Shown here in pieces: positions 10,548 to 23,644 of a stretch of 64,000 bases of DNA. The stretch comes from Steinernema hermaphroditum. Its lineage: Eukaryota > Nematoda > Chromadorea > Rhabditida > Steinernematidae. The notes under the pieces were generated by a model. That model saw only the letters and a list, made by a program, of their open reading frames with translations. It did not search any database and was not told the origin of the DNA. The position numbers and the translations under genes were made by a program. Within the stretch, counting starts at the first letter, position 1; every line of letters begins with the position of its first letter. The stretch lies in NCBI GenBank assembly GCA_030435675.1, contig CM059622.1:5394001-5458000 (forward strand), written 5' to 3'.

Positions 10548-13500
10548 ATGCGCCGATCGCCACTTCTTCTCGTTTTACTTCTTTTTAATAGCCGAGCCCT
10601 TGGTGAGTCTTTATGTTTTCCGTTAATCCCCTCAACGCGAACTGAAGATCGGACTTTGGGGAACCGGTTTCGCAGACGGCAAGATAAAATCAAATGCTAA
10701 AATGCAACTCTAATCTTTTTGTATTTTGAGGGGCGAGAACCGGTCACGTGTGCACTTTTAAATTAGCAAGTTTTTGTGCACCATTACGGTTCCACAAGGA
10801 ATTTAGATTAGATGCAGAGGCAAAAAGTGGCATTGAACCGATTTCACGGTGTCGTCGCATCCAATTAGCTGAGGTAGTCGAGGGTTAATTGGTGCAGCGG
10901 ATGTCTTTGATTCGGATTCGAGTCCAATGACCTTAATTTCAAATGCACACGGTGTACGAATGGGATGGGACAATTAGGGGATTTTTCCAGGAGTCATTTG
11001 TCAAGTGGGCTCTGTGATTTGGGCGCATCGAAAGGGTGATCCGACAGACAGACAATAGATTTTGATTTCCTGGGATAAAGAGCTGATTGGCGTCCACACC
11101 GAAAAATGTTGAAAATTAACCAACCCTCATATCCATATCTATATTTTTATGAAATTAGGTTCCTAAATGAAACGTTCTTGTTTAGGTGATCTAAAAGTGC
11201 ATCTATGTATACGCTCTGACCACTATGATCAAGCCTGTCATGAGATAAATCGCTTTTAGCTCGCTGCGTGCAATCATAAGTCACTGCTACTGGTAAATCG
11301 AATATACTGTAAGCATTATGATATCAGCCTCTAAGATGAAGGAATCACCAAAAATGAATGAAATAAACCAGAGTAACTGCGGCAATTACTGAAATGAAAT
11401 AATTTTTCGGCTAATGTACAATTTGAAACAATTGTCGTTCTCTATCTTACACGAAATGTCCGCCTAGGATTGGGCTTAACATTGACACACCGGTGGGTGT
11501 ATACATTATGCATTAGGTTCCTTTGTTAGACGGCCTTCGACTATTAATTCAACGGATCTTAGATAATACATAGAAAAGTTAGATTTGTTTCCCATAATAG
11601 CTGCTTAATCCATGTTCCGATCGCAGGAATTTCTGACTCACGTGGATATTTTGGGATGCAGTCTTGCATTGAAAGTCTTTGAGACAGGACTCGTGCCATT
11701 CACAGTCCTTTTTCTCTTCGCCCCACTCTTGAATATGTATCGGCGTAACATTCGTACAATCATAAATCGCGCGGCTGACTCACTGAACCAACACAAAACC
11801 TGTCGACACACCGCATTGATACCCGAAAATGACACTTATCCTTGGCTGAAGTGGGCCGCAGGGAAGGGGAAGTGACTCTGTCTCTGAGGGGCTTTCTGAA
11901 ACATCCCTCCGGAAGCCGTCGACTTCGATGTCTCCAGAGGACTGTTATCCAAATTAATTCAACGGAACGCCGACCGATGAAGGTTGATTGCAGAGAGAAC
12001 TTGTTGTTTGTTTACTTCTGCGGCGCTCGTTTAGTGGCGACAAGATGCTCCGAACTCCGAAGATGTAAAAATCCATCGTTCTCCTGAGATGTTTTCGCGC
12101 GGAGGCGATTATCATTGTGCAAACATGGATTACTACTTCGAAAACATACTTAAAAGGAAATCACTTCAGAAGGAAAAACAAAAATGAGTAATGGGTAGGG
12201 GAAGGGCTATTTTGAGTGGATGGGAAGGCCCGATCGATCATGTGAATGTTGAAAACGGTAACAACGTCCGAAATTGCAGAAGATCATTGTTTGATCATTA
12301 GATCACATACCGTCAAAAAGCACCGCCTGTTTTAAAGATATTTTACTGGTTGGATCCAATAATTGTTCCGACAACTGATACACCATGTTTCGAATGGTCT
12401 TCGGCAAGCCCCGGCTTGGCCTGCGCTTAGGGTTAAGGTGCATTCCTACCAGTTTGAGGTTGTGGGCGGCGAGCCCCGTGTTCATTTTGCAAATATTTTC
12501 TGCGTTTGGTTCCTTCTTTGTGTGCACAATTCAAGCTGATGTAGCTCATGTAAGCTCCTTATTGTGGAATTGGCATATAATACTTGAGATATTGGGTCCC
12601 CCACCCAAAAACCATCTCCAGGCGTAAAAGATAGCATCTCTCCGATTGTTTTAACGACAGCTACTTAACACGACATGCATTGTTTTTGTTGTGCATGCAG
12701 ATCATCTCTGCAGGCAGAGCTATAGAGATGACTTTCTCTAAGGAGGTTGGACTGAAAATTGAAAGTAAGTATAAAGTATAATTATAAAGTATAATAACAC
12801 ATGAAAAGTACAATCCGACGAGAAAGAGTTTTTCATTAAATCTTTAATTCGAAAGAGTGAGGTAATGTTGAGTGGTGAATTTTTTTAAGTAATCGGTTTG
12901 ATACTTAGCCCAACTTTATCATTTCGTTTTCAACATTCAACCCCTTCTACTCTCTCTCCTTCTTCTATTCCATTTTTATTTCCCATGCCAACACTCTTAT
13001 CTTCCACTCACACTAATGTTCTTCCACTTTTGAACACTCGAGACCTTGAAACTTGTGCTCGCCTAATTCAAGCAGACGCTGAGCGCGCCGAAGTGACAAG
13101 GCGTCAATCACGCTATCCACTTAGACCACAAGTGGTGACATGCGGTTGCGCAACACTCTCGTAAAGACAGTGATACAAGTGCGAACAAACAACACACCTC
13201 TTCTGAGGTCACCTCGTAATGCAACTCTCACAATTAAATGCCCGTAAATCGGCGGCTTATGCAAATGAAGAAAGACCGTCAAAGAGCCTTTCAGGTGCGT
13301 ATCGATCGTGCAGAGATCACTATCTCCAAGGTTCTTTTCGCGATGGTGCCTTCGAAATACAAGGCATCGGCGAATCCTTCCTGGTCAACTGCGAGTTCCC
13401 GAAGGAGAGTGGCAGGGCGGTGACCACGGTGGTGGAGAGTGCCCTCGCCAAGTGGCATTTAATCACACAGAATCAAACTGTCGGTTACCAGTAAGTGCAC

Positions 13501-16500
13501 TGAGAGAAGCAGGAGGGAAGGGAAAATGATTTCAGGATAAGGGACCGACAGTTGCTGTCGGATCTGGTCGAAAGGAGTGACTCTTGTGAACAGACGTTGT
13601 ATATCCAGTGGCAAGGATTGGAATATGAGTGAGTGCCTTAATTATACAATTGAATTGACAAACATTTGTTGTCATGTGATTCGTCCTCCTTTAATTCCCA
13701 ACTCTTTTTTTGCCGTTTCCCGTCACAACACCAAATGGAAAATCATTTTGACCTCGAGTGACCACCACAGCGATTACGATCAAAGCGGTTTCTTTTCCAC
13801 GAATGTCATCTCTAGTAAACGTTAAAACGGTTGATGACCGGCGTTCTCATAAAATCTCACAGCTGTCGCAGCTGTTATGTTTTTGTGCGATTAGAGTCCG
13901 TCAAATGGAGTGCCGCTTCCGCAGTTTATTAATGCTAATTAGGAAATAAGCTGCTCGAATGAAACGAGCACTAAATCTCCAAACAAAGGGAGCATAGGGT
14001 CAATCAAATTGCTCACATTTTCAGGACTTCGTTCACCATCGAGTCAGTCACCGGGATGCAGCGGTCAGTTCCAAAGTCCGCCATGAACGAACAGCTGGCC
14101 GTAAACCTCGTCGGCTCTGAAGCCGGCCTTCTCCACCTCTTCATGGACAGCGCTCCCTTTGCGAATCAGTCGGCTTTCGTTCGCGCCTCTCCCCTTCGAT
14201 GTTCCCAGGCTGTCTTGAACCAAACGTGCCTGTTCACCTTCAACAAGGAGGATAGCGACGGACTGTCGGTGAACTTCTACCAGAACCTGTCGAGCCTGGA
14301 ATTCTCGTTCCGCACCGAAAAGCCCACGATGCCCTTCGTTAGGGTTTATTTGGCAAACAAGCAGTACATCAACATCGACCTCATCGATGGTAGGTTCTAA
14401 GCCATCGAGCAGCCCCTATTCGTCTCAGGCTATCTCCTCACTGTCAATCACCTGATTCATCCGATCAAACTCCTCTCCGACGGTCACTGGCACAGGTTCC
14501 GTCTACAGTACCCTCAAATGGATGTTTACATCGACGACGCGAAGACAGCCATGAAGATAACGTCCGATGTTGATGCCCGAATCGACCGTGTTGACGTCGC
14601 CTTGTCGGGCGAACTGACGGCGCTCACTTTGAACGGGGATCGGCTGATTTGCTCCGACACAAGAGGAGCAATCGATCTGGCACAGATGTAAGGAAGCACT
14701 TCCACGGGGACATAAGACATAACGGTTTTCAGAACATATCAGATGACTCCGAATCTCATTCTCGACATTTGCCCCTCTTACGAAGACAACTACTGTAACT
14801 GCAAAGCGCCCAACTCGGCGGTGGCAGGAGACCACTACAAGCCGGCTAAGTGCAACAAGGGGTCTCTAGAAGATGGTGAGAACTCTGTGCTTATGGCCTT
14901 TTTGACCTTTCATTCAGGGTACCATCTCATGAGGGACAATCGAGCAATGTCCTTTTTCTACACAAACAACTACCACCCCTACGCGACGGTCTCCGTTCTC
15001 TTCAAGTCCTACGCGGTAGGCACTCTTGTTCAAACTCGAGTTCACAGTTTGCGCTCTAGGATACGGGTCTTCTCATCTTCGGGGCTTCAGAATCAGATCC
15101 CTCCATCGGGGGTGTCATCAGAACGCAGGTCTACTTCAGGAATAATATCATGAACGCCGTCATTTGTCATCCTAAATCCGACGGATCTGAGAAGTGTCGG
15201 GCATGCTCGATTACCGAGCCGAAAGGTTTCCGAACGGCCGAGTGGAATCGCGTGTCCCTCTTCAACTATAAGGACTACCACTACCTTACAGTGAACGAGG
15301 ACATCTGCCAGCTTACACCAGATGAGGGGCTATTTAACACTGGTATGTGCCCTACTTTCATCACTACTTTACGTGAATATTCAGACATATACAAATTGAA
15401 TAAGCCGCTGAAGGACAAGAGCGCCTTATTCATCGGAGGCACCTTGTACGCCAAGAATCCGGGTCCGTGGCAAGTTGCTTCTCGCGAATTCAAGGACTAC
15501 TTCTGGGAGCACACAAGGGAGAAGCCCCAGTCTCTTGAGGTGGGAGAACCGATTGAACTAGTGATCGATTTCTTCTGTTTAGGGTTGTATTGGGGAAATC
15601 AGAGTCAATGGGAATCAACTCAATTTGGAGGACCTGTTCGAGAAACAGCTCTATTCGGTCCTCGATGAGCCAAAGGCAGAAGCTTTCTCGATGACGGTAA
15701 GTGGCCAAAAGAACTGTTTGTAGCTGTCCAGGCTTGTCTTTTTTTCATTTGCGAGAAACCTTCCATAACCTATTAATTTTCAGAAAGGTTGTGTCAGCTG
15801 CGAAGCGGCACACATCAACTGCCAGGGAACGGCATGCCTTCCTGCTCCGTCACTCTTCGGAAAGTCGAAGCAGTCAGCCCCAACATGCGCCTGTGAAGAC
15901 CTCTATACAGTAACCGACCCCACCACCGGCTCGTGTCGACTAGCCCACAACGAGGCTGGAGACCAGCTCCTCTCACCATCCATCCTCCTCAGCAGCACAA
16001 CCCCCAGTCCAGTGACCGTCTTCAACCTTCCCATAAACCGTCGGGCCGAGATGTACCGCTTCTGGATGATTATGACATTTCCCACTGGGTCCAAGGAACT
16101 TCACACTGTCGTGGACTTACAGTCACTCTGGATCCAAGTTGGCGACTATGGACGCGTCGTCGTCGTCGAAATCGACAACTCCATCCGTGAAAGTAGGCTC
16201 GAGTCCGTACACCCTCACCGAGCTCAGCGTTTCAGCGTTCAACGTTGATCCTTCGGACGAAAGAGCGCATCTGATTTCTGTCAAACGCAGAGCTACACTT
16301 GGGACCAGCATGAGTTGGATCACTGTGCAGTTGGACAATGACGTTCGACACACTCAAAACGCCGAGTTCTTCGCCTATGTCGGCGAGAAGATTGTGATCG
16401 ACCCGGTGGCAATTGTGCCTGGCGACGAAGCTAAAACTGGGTGCATTATGGACATTGGAGTAGCCTACGATGTGAACGAGAATTCGGTACATAGAGAGAA

Positions 16501-17130
16501 CCAGAAGTTCCAGGTGAGCACAACAAAATGTAAAGTAGTTAAGAAGTCGACTGAAATGTCACGTCCTGACCCTTATCACCTTGTATTCAGATCGACTGGA
16601 AGGAATTCATCCTTTACCAGCTCCATAACTCCGGGTCCGACTATTACAAGTCCCTTGTCTCTCTCAACCAGTGCGGCGTCCGGGACCCGTCCCTTTGGAC
16701 CTCAGGCACCGAATCCTTCGGAGTTGTCGGAGACTACGACCCGAAGGGAGTCTCCTGGACAAGTCCTCTGGGATCAGCCAATTCTTGGCTGTGGATGGTT
16801 GTCGCGGCCGTGGTCATCTTTGTCGTCCTTATTCTCTCCTTCTGTTGTCTCTTCTGCATCTGCAGTCGAAAAGGCCGCAAAACCCACGGAAGTAAGTGCC
16901 AAATCACCCTTCTTACACTCACACAATTGACAGGAAAATCACCAAGAAGTGAGGTGAACGGAAAACTCCTCGAGAATGGCTACCACTCGGACAGATCGAC
17001 CTTCCTGGAAACGCCCGAGCCACCTGTTGACTACCTCCTGAAAGAGTCGCCGAGGATAGACGCACCCAAATCGCCCAGTGGAACGAGTAAGAATAGTAAA
17101 GCGCCTCTAGTCCGTCCGGAAGATGTGTAA
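10548..17130 (+). CDS. Neurexin/CASPR-related single-pass membrane protein (BAM-2-like candidate)
   Basis: Fourteen exons join in frame: 10548-10602, 13295-13490, 13536-13628, 14025-14389, 14429-14687, 14733-14875, 14918-15015, 15060-15342, 15385-15539, 15583-15696, 15784-16192, 16236-16513, 16591-16891, 16934-17130, giving 981 aa. Exon 1 encodes the signal peptide and is followed by a 2.7-kb intron. Next come a cysteine-containing segment (SCRDHYLQG..GAFEI) like the fibrinogen-type region of CASPR proteins, and two laminin-G domains (roughly 120-320 with SDGHWHRFRL, and 385-587 with DTGLLIF and ending GCIGEIRVNG). A Cys-rich linker, a further extracellular region, one transmembrane helix at about 882-907 and a 70-residue tail ending PEDV, which could be a PDZ ligand, complete it. 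Such proteins mediate cell adhesion and axon patterning. No EGF repeat was seen, which favours the short worm BAM-2 type over long Nrx-IV/NLR-1, but orthology is a guess. An AG at 10541-10542, six bases before the ATG, may be a trans-splice acceptor. Confidence 0.85.
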
Positions 17131-17300
17131 TCAAGTATTCTGTGAATATGCGACGGTAGTCAGCTTAGAGATCTCATATATGATAGCTTTTCTCCTCTTC
17201 CCTCTTTTTCCGTTTGTGCCTTGTATCGTTCTATCAGTAAATATGTTGTTACCTTACAAATAGTAGTGTATGAGGGGCTCATTACTACCGGTACAGATTA

Positions 17301-17306
17301 TTTATT
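17301..17306 (-). terminator. Polyadenylation signal of the coiled-coil gene
   Basis: AATAAA on the minus strand, about 50 bp after the spliced stop codon at 17353. The convergent neurexin-like gene stops only 222 bp away, so the two 3' UTRs are compact. Confidence 0.55.
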
Positions 17307-17352
17307 GTGGTAAATAGCATGAGATGTCGAAAGACCGCTTCGTAGATGTATC

Positions 17353-20300
17353 TTACTGCTGTCGGCACGACTGGTCAGTTCTCCTTCCAGGCGTTTTTCC
17401 GGGAGTTTTGCCCAGAATCGACTTGTCCCTGAAATGGAAGCCGAATCATCTGGATATAACAAAAAGCACTTACACAACTCTGCTCGGAGTTGCCATCGCT
17501 GAAGCGACCACGCTCGACTGAGGAGAGTCGCCCGTCTTCCATTGGCTGATCTGTTTGAGTTGCTCGCTTGTGAATTGGCAAGAAGGCGGCTTGTAGGCGA
17601 CATCTCCGAGCTTCGCCGCGGCGTCGTCCGGAGTGATGAGTCCGTACTCGCACTGGAGGTTGAGGCATTCCCTGCGGGCGGCGATGAGATCCTTGAGAAG
17701 GTTCTCTTTCTCTTCGTCTGCTCCATCAAGTTCATTTTCAAGCTCATCGATCTTCTTCTTAAGTTTCTCAGTGGATTCGTCGGACGCCGGAGCCTTTTGG
17801 CTGGAAGCTTCCTTGAGTTGTTTCTGGAGATCTTCTTCCGATTTCTTCAAAGCGGTAATCTGAGCTTCCGTCTGTGCTTTAGAGGCCTCCAGAGTGGAAA
17901 TCTTGAAGTTCTTTTCTTTGAGGTTCTTCTTAAGATCCTCCATCTCGGCCTTAAGTGCGCCACTCCTCATATCCGAGGCCTCCTTGGCGGACTCGGCGTT
18001 TCTCAAGTTCTTCTGCAGTTTGGCTATCGTCTCGCGGAGTTCCGAATTCTCGGCCTCTACTGACTTGCTCTGAGCGAGCTGATCGTTAAGGCTCTTAATC
18101 TGGTTGTCGTACTCCTGCTTCTTGATTTTGGCTTCGCTGAAGAACGACCTAAGCTTTTTGAGTTCGTCTTCGTCGGCTCTCTGCGCTTCGATCCTCTGGT
18201 TAAGTTCTCTGAGCTGGTTCTCGTACGAGAGCTTCTGGGATTCCGCTTCCCCGAGTTTGCTCTCCAGGTTCTTTGTTTTCGCCCGAGACTCTTCAAGCTC
18301 GCCCTTTAACTTCGCACATTCGACTTGGACTAACTTAAGTGAATCCAACTGATTCTGAAGTTCTTGAACTTGGGCTTCCGTAGTTGCCAGTTCGGCCTTG
18401 ACCTTCTCGCTCACTGCTTCGCTCTTGGCCTTCTTGTCCATGGCTTCCTGAACGGCCTTGTTCAGCTGGTCAGTGCTTTCGTTGGCAGAGCTGAGTTGGT
18501 TCTTGGCCTCAGCCAATTCGGTGGCTATAGCGGTATTCGCTTCTTCGAGAGACGCTACAGCACTTCTCAGTTCTTCAGCTTCGGAATGCTGACGGGTGAG
18601 CTTCTTCTGGAGGCTCTCGACTTCGGCGTTGGCGATGGCCGCCTGAGTTTCAAAGGACTCCATTTTGGCTTCCATCGTTTTCAGAGCTTCTTGGAGCTTC
18701 GCAGATTCTTCCGACGCCACTGAAGCGTCCAACGCCTGCTTCTCGAAGTCGGAGATCTTGACTTCAGCCTGGGACAAAGCTGCTTGAAGTTCGGTGTTCT
18801 TGGTTTCCAGGCTTTCGATCTTCTTGTAACCTTCTTGGACTTGGACTTCGAGCGCCTTTGTCTTCTCCGTGGCTTCGGAAATCTTCTTCTCATGTGCCTC
18901 CAAGAACATGGCCTTCCTCTCTTCCAGTTCAGCCTTTTCCTTCTCGTACGTAGCGATGAGGTCGTTCTTAGCTTGAAGCGAAGCATCGAATTCAGAATTC
19001 TTGACCTGTAGCTCTTGAAGCTGCTGCTCCACTTCGGCAATCTTCGCTTCTTGAGCGGTGCTTTGGCTGTTCGCCTCGGAAATTTGAGCCTCTTGAGAAG
19101 TGATCAGATCTGCTCTTTCCTTCAGGACCTTTTCAAGTTCGATGTACTTCTCATTGGCAGTGGTAAGCAGGTCCTTAGCCTCCGCTAATTCAGCGGCTAC
19201 CTTTGTGTCCGACTCTTCCAAAGCCGCTACAGCACTTCTCAGCTCCTCTGCCTCTGTGTTTCCATGGGCAAGTTTCTTCTGAAGACTCTCGATCTCGGTG
19301 TTAGCCGCCTGGATTTGGGTTTCGTAGGACTCGATCCGCGTTTCCATCTCTTTCACTGTTTCCTGCAGCTTCTCAGATTCCTCAGAGGCGGCTGAGGCAT
19401 CGAGCACCTGCTTTTCGAAGTCGGAGATCTTCTCCTCGGACTGCGACAGAGCAGCTTGGAGTTCGGCGTTCTTCTCCTCGACAGCTTTGGTTTCTTTCGA
19501 CAGATTCTCGACTTTCTGTTCGGCTTCTTGGAATGAGGTCTGCATTTCCAGGAGCTGGGACTCGGAGGCCTTCACATGTTCCGCGGCTTCGGTCAACTGT
19601 AGCTTCTGGGTCTCAATAAGATCCTCTTTAGCTCGAATAGAACCTTCGATTTCTGAATTCTTGGCTTCCAGACTCTTGAGCTGCTCTTCCAGTTCAGCAA
19701 TTTTGGTGTCTTTTGCTGCAAATGCTTCGATCTGTTCGCGAGCTTCGGCTAGCTGCGTCTCTTGAGATGTGATGAGATGCAGCTTTTCTTGAAGACTCTT
19801 TTCAATTTCACTGCTCCTCTCTTCGAACTCCTTCTTCTGAGCTTCCAACTGTTCAAGGTGCTGCTGCTCAAGAGCCTTGATCTGCCCCTGAGCTTCGGCC
19901 AATTGTTTCTCTGCGGTCTCCAGGAGGGCCAACTTCTCTTGCAGATCAGATTCAGCCTTGGACTCAACAGCTCTCATCTTGTCAACAGCCTCGTTTTCTC
20001 GGGTTTCTATCTCCGACTGCTTCTCCTCCAATTGCTTGATCTGCTCCTGGAGGACCTGCTCCTTCTTTTCCACCTCCTTGAGAATCTCCTGGAGCTTGAT
20101 CTCAGCACCCTCTGCTTGATTATCGAGGGTCAAGTGGTGTTCCTCGATGGCATCTTCGATCTGCTTCTCGAGGAGCTCCACTCGCAGCTGACTCTCCTTC
20201 AGCGCAGTCTCGAGGGCGTAGGCAGCCTGCTTGTCCACTTCCACGGCTTCCTCATTGTTCTTCTGGAGTTGACTGACCTCGGCCTCGAGCTTCTCGATCT

Positions 20301-23300
20301 TGGCATCCTTCTCTTCGATTTGGATCTGCAGCCTCTGCATGTCCGTCCTGAGGCCTCCATTCCGCTTCCGGTCTTCATCGAAGATCATCTTGAAGTCTTC
20401 GAGCTCCTTGAGGCTGTTGGTCAGGGCCGTGGTGATCTTCTCCTTCTCTCTCTCCTTGTTACTCAGTTCCCAGCTGATTTCGTTCTTCTCCTTGCTGAGC
20501 TGCCGATTCTCCGCAGAGAGCTTCTTGGCCTCCTCGGCCTTTCGAACGCCTTCCTCCTCGAGTCGCAGGTTGTTCGCTGCCAGCTCGTCGTTCTGCTTCT
20601 TAAGCACTTCGGTCATCTGCTCCAGATTCTTGACAGCCTCAGAGAAACTTTCTTCGCCCAGAGTGGCCAGGCTCGCCTTCGACTCCTCATTTTCAGCGCT
20701 CATCAAGGCCATCTCGTGGTGGACAAAGGAGATCTCGTCGAGACGATCGCTTATGGTTCCGATCATGGTGCCGTTCAGTCCACTATCTGCGACCATTTGC
20801 CGAGCCTGCAATAAGAAAAAAGTTAGGATATGTGTCGCTTCTCTTGTACCCTAGCAATTGGAGAGTAAAATCGGTAAGCCTGCTCGACGCTGCTATCGGA
20901 AGACTCTAGTTTATCGACCTTCTGAAAGCGGAGAATGCGCTAAGAAGCAAATAATCCTCTTTACCTCTGTATTTGGCTCTTCCTGCGTCGCCATGAACGA
21001 CTCTTGGATGCTGAGGTTGAGGTTGTATTCGGTATTGTCAAAAGGACCCAAGTAGCCCTAGAACACAAACTTTACGTTACAATAAAGCCGTTGCAATAAC
21101 TTGATCTGCAGTAGTGATAAGTGCGCTTGTTGAATTATTTTATACCAAACAATCTTATAGAGACCTTAAATCGCTAAGAAAAGAAATCATCTCTGTGCTC
21201 AGTTTCAATTCTTTTCGAGAACAATAAAAGTATCAAATATCGGACAAAGATGTCAGAAAAATAGGAATATTTCCTCAAGGCCAAGTTGCAAAGACATGCT
21301 ATGTAGACTATATTCACCTTCTCGCTAGGATAAGCCTATGGCAAATGGGAAAGGATGGACTCGGTCCACCCCACCTAGTGCGCAACGACCTTTAAAGAAT
21401 AGCCTGGGGGCATGGGATCCTCATCTTTTACAATCGTTTAATAATAGACTGTAGAGGCGCATTTTGGTTAAAGAAATCGCCGCATCTTTGTGCCATTTTG
21501 AGCGTTCTTAAACGAAAATTTACCTGAGACTGGGAAGCGGGGCGCGTTCGCTGAGACACGGCATCCTCGTCTCCTTCAACAAGCACCGACATTTCAAACT
21601 GTTTCTTCTCGGTTTTCGTTTCGTTGTTCTCCATGAACGAGTCTTGAATGCTGAGGTCCAGGTTGTATTCGGTGTTATCGAACGGTCCTAATGTCGCTTG
21701 AGATGCAGGGCAGGTCTGCTGAGAAGCAGTTGGTTCGTCGGCTTCCTCCAAAACCGACATGTTCTCCACATTCTCTTCCTGAGCGACCTAGAAAAGGTTG
21801 ATAAGATCATCTATTTTTCTGCGGATACCTCAGTAGTTTTCTCGGGTTCATCGACTACAGCTTCACTTAATGTTTGTTGCTCGATCTCGTTCACTTCTGG
21901 CACGTCCATAGTCTGTTCGACGGCACTCTGATTGAGAACGGCCTCCGACTCTTCGTCCCCTCGAGCTTCAGCCGCCACTAGAGGCTCAACAAGCACCTCA
22001 GTTTGAATACTGGCAGCCTCATTGGAATCGTTCTGAACAGCTTCAATTTCATCTACATTCTCTTTTTGCTCTTCAGATTTCTGTTCGACTTCGGACGCAG
22101 AAAGTGTTTCGTTCTGCGAGTACGACAGTTCTTCCTCTCGGACGTCATCCGTGACGTTGTTCTGATCAGAATCTTCGTTCTCTTCCTCTTTAATTTCGGT
22201 CATTTTTTCGTTTTCCACCACAGTGCTTGCAATGTTTTGTACAATATCGCCGACAGTCGTGTTCTGAAGATCGATTTCGCCGGTTTCGTTCATTTGGAGA
22301 GACTGGAACTTCTCGGTCACATCAGCTTCGATGTTCTGAGCGTCTCCGATTTCGCCCTCCATGGTCACAGCTTGTGTAGTTTCAGCCTCTTCGTTTTGCG
22401 CAGTGGCAGAAATGGTGAGGTTCAAGGTGACATCGGCCACTTCCTCCTTCACATCATCGACGTCGCCCATCTCACCCTAAAAGCGATTTTGTAAACAGGG
22501 TATTTTAGGCAATGTTTGTCGGTTTTCTGAGAATATGAATACTGACCTCCTTGGCAGAAAGTTGATCTTGGATAGCTTCCGCTGGCTCGGTTTCAAATTC
22601 CTCCTGTAGAAAAGCATTCAGATAAATGTAGCTTGGAATATTTGCTACCTCAACAGATTCCATCTTTTCCACCTCATTAACGTCAATGGTCGTTTCGAGA
22701 AGGGTAGCTTCGAGATTTGGATCTGCTGGATGGGGCTGATGCGAGAACTGATTGGACTCCTCCTTAGCTACTTCAGCGGAATCTTCTTTGATCTCGTCCT
22801 ATAATGCGTGTTTAGCAGAGATTCTATTTTCATGGTACTTACTTCCACTTGAGAAAGTGATGTTTCTTGCTCGGTTTGCGTTTCATCAATATTTTTCTCT
22901 CCTTGCTGTAATCGAAACATGTAATCATTTACAAGTAGGTGGAAGGCGAACCTCTGGGTTAGCGTCGCTTTCAGTCTTCCTGAAGCTGGCACCTAGAATC
23001 GAGTTATTGTCAAGGGAATCCTCAGCATAAGTGAGCTCCATGTTAGGGGCCTCAGAGGGAACAGCTTCAGGATCGGCCTCTTCCTGCAGATTATAGGTTA
23101 TGATGTATTGTAATCTTGGACCGTTACCTCCACAGCATCCATCTCATTGGCAATGTTCTGTTCAATCGTTGTATCTAGGTATGTAGCCTCGAGGTTTTTA
23201 TCCACAGGATGAGGTTGATGTGTCGGCTCCTCGGGTTCTTCAACCTTATTCTTAAGAGAAGGTCCTATTTTTTGTAAAAATTTTCGAATTTACCTGTGGA

Positions 23301-23560
23301 TCCAGATCAGGAATATCTGAGCTGACTCCAACGAGAGATTCATCGTCGTCGATGGAGGAGCTGACTGTCAGGTCGAGTTTCACTTCATCGGTAGGGAGGG
23401 CCTGGCGCTTTCGGGGACAGGCCACCGATCGAGGAGTCAAATTAGGATTCGACGGGGAGAAGACGTTGGAGGCTCGACGCTTCTCCAAAGTCTTCTGGTG
23501 CTTCGGAGTGGATGGCGCGTTCTCTTTCTGAGCGCCTGACGTGAACGACTCGTTCTCCAT
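17353..23560 (-). CDS. Large coiled-coil protein, CENP-F/HCP-like candidate
   Basis: Eleven exons in reading order: 23560-23294, 23250-23128, 23083-22952, 22905-22843, 22798-22649, 22603-22547, 22476-21829, 21787-21524, 21057-20965, 20805-17474, 17428-17353; 1734 aa. All introns but the last are phase 0. The first 600 residues are acidic and disordered, with several duplicated motifs (HQPHPxDxNLEAT in exons 2 and 5; LGPFDNTEYNL in exons 8 and 9) and one MELT tetrapeptide at 145-148. Residues 600-1690 form an almost unbroken coiled coil containing a two-fold repeat of about 105 well-conserved residues, spaced about 223 aa apart. The C-terminus after a 45-bp intron is KTPGKTPGRR, two potential Cdk sites. 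Worm HCP-1/HCP-2 are kinetochore proteins with CENP-F-type tandem coiled-coil repeats, which makes them the best guess; another scaffold or motor-less coiled-coil protein is possible. Two bases separate a TTTCAG from the ATG, pointing to trans-splicing. Confidence 0.85.
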
Positions 23561-23562
23561 TT

Positions 23563-23564
23563 CT
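23563..23564 (-). other. Probable trans-splice acceptor of the coiled-coil gene
   Basis: Minus-strand TTTCAG followed by AA and then the ATG. No matching 5' coding exon is needed, so the site most simply accepts a spliced leader. It lies 81 bp below the stop codon of the small upstream ORF (stop 23645-23647), the spacing typical of SL2-type operons. Confidence 0.5.
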
Positions 23565-23644
23565 GAAATCCAAAGGTTTTCGATTTTGAAAATGACGAAC
23601 GGCTGGGTAGAAAAACTACACGATCTTCAAGCGATGCAATTCGT

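Noticed and set aside
16139..16930. 263-residue open frame starting inside the neurexin-like gene
   Set aside because: It reads through two introns of the better-supported spliced model.
19762..20814. 350-residue plus-strand open frame rich in Leu and Phe
   Set aside because: It is the antisense of the coiled-coil exon; Glu/Lys codons read backwards give Leu/Phe, a usual shadow.
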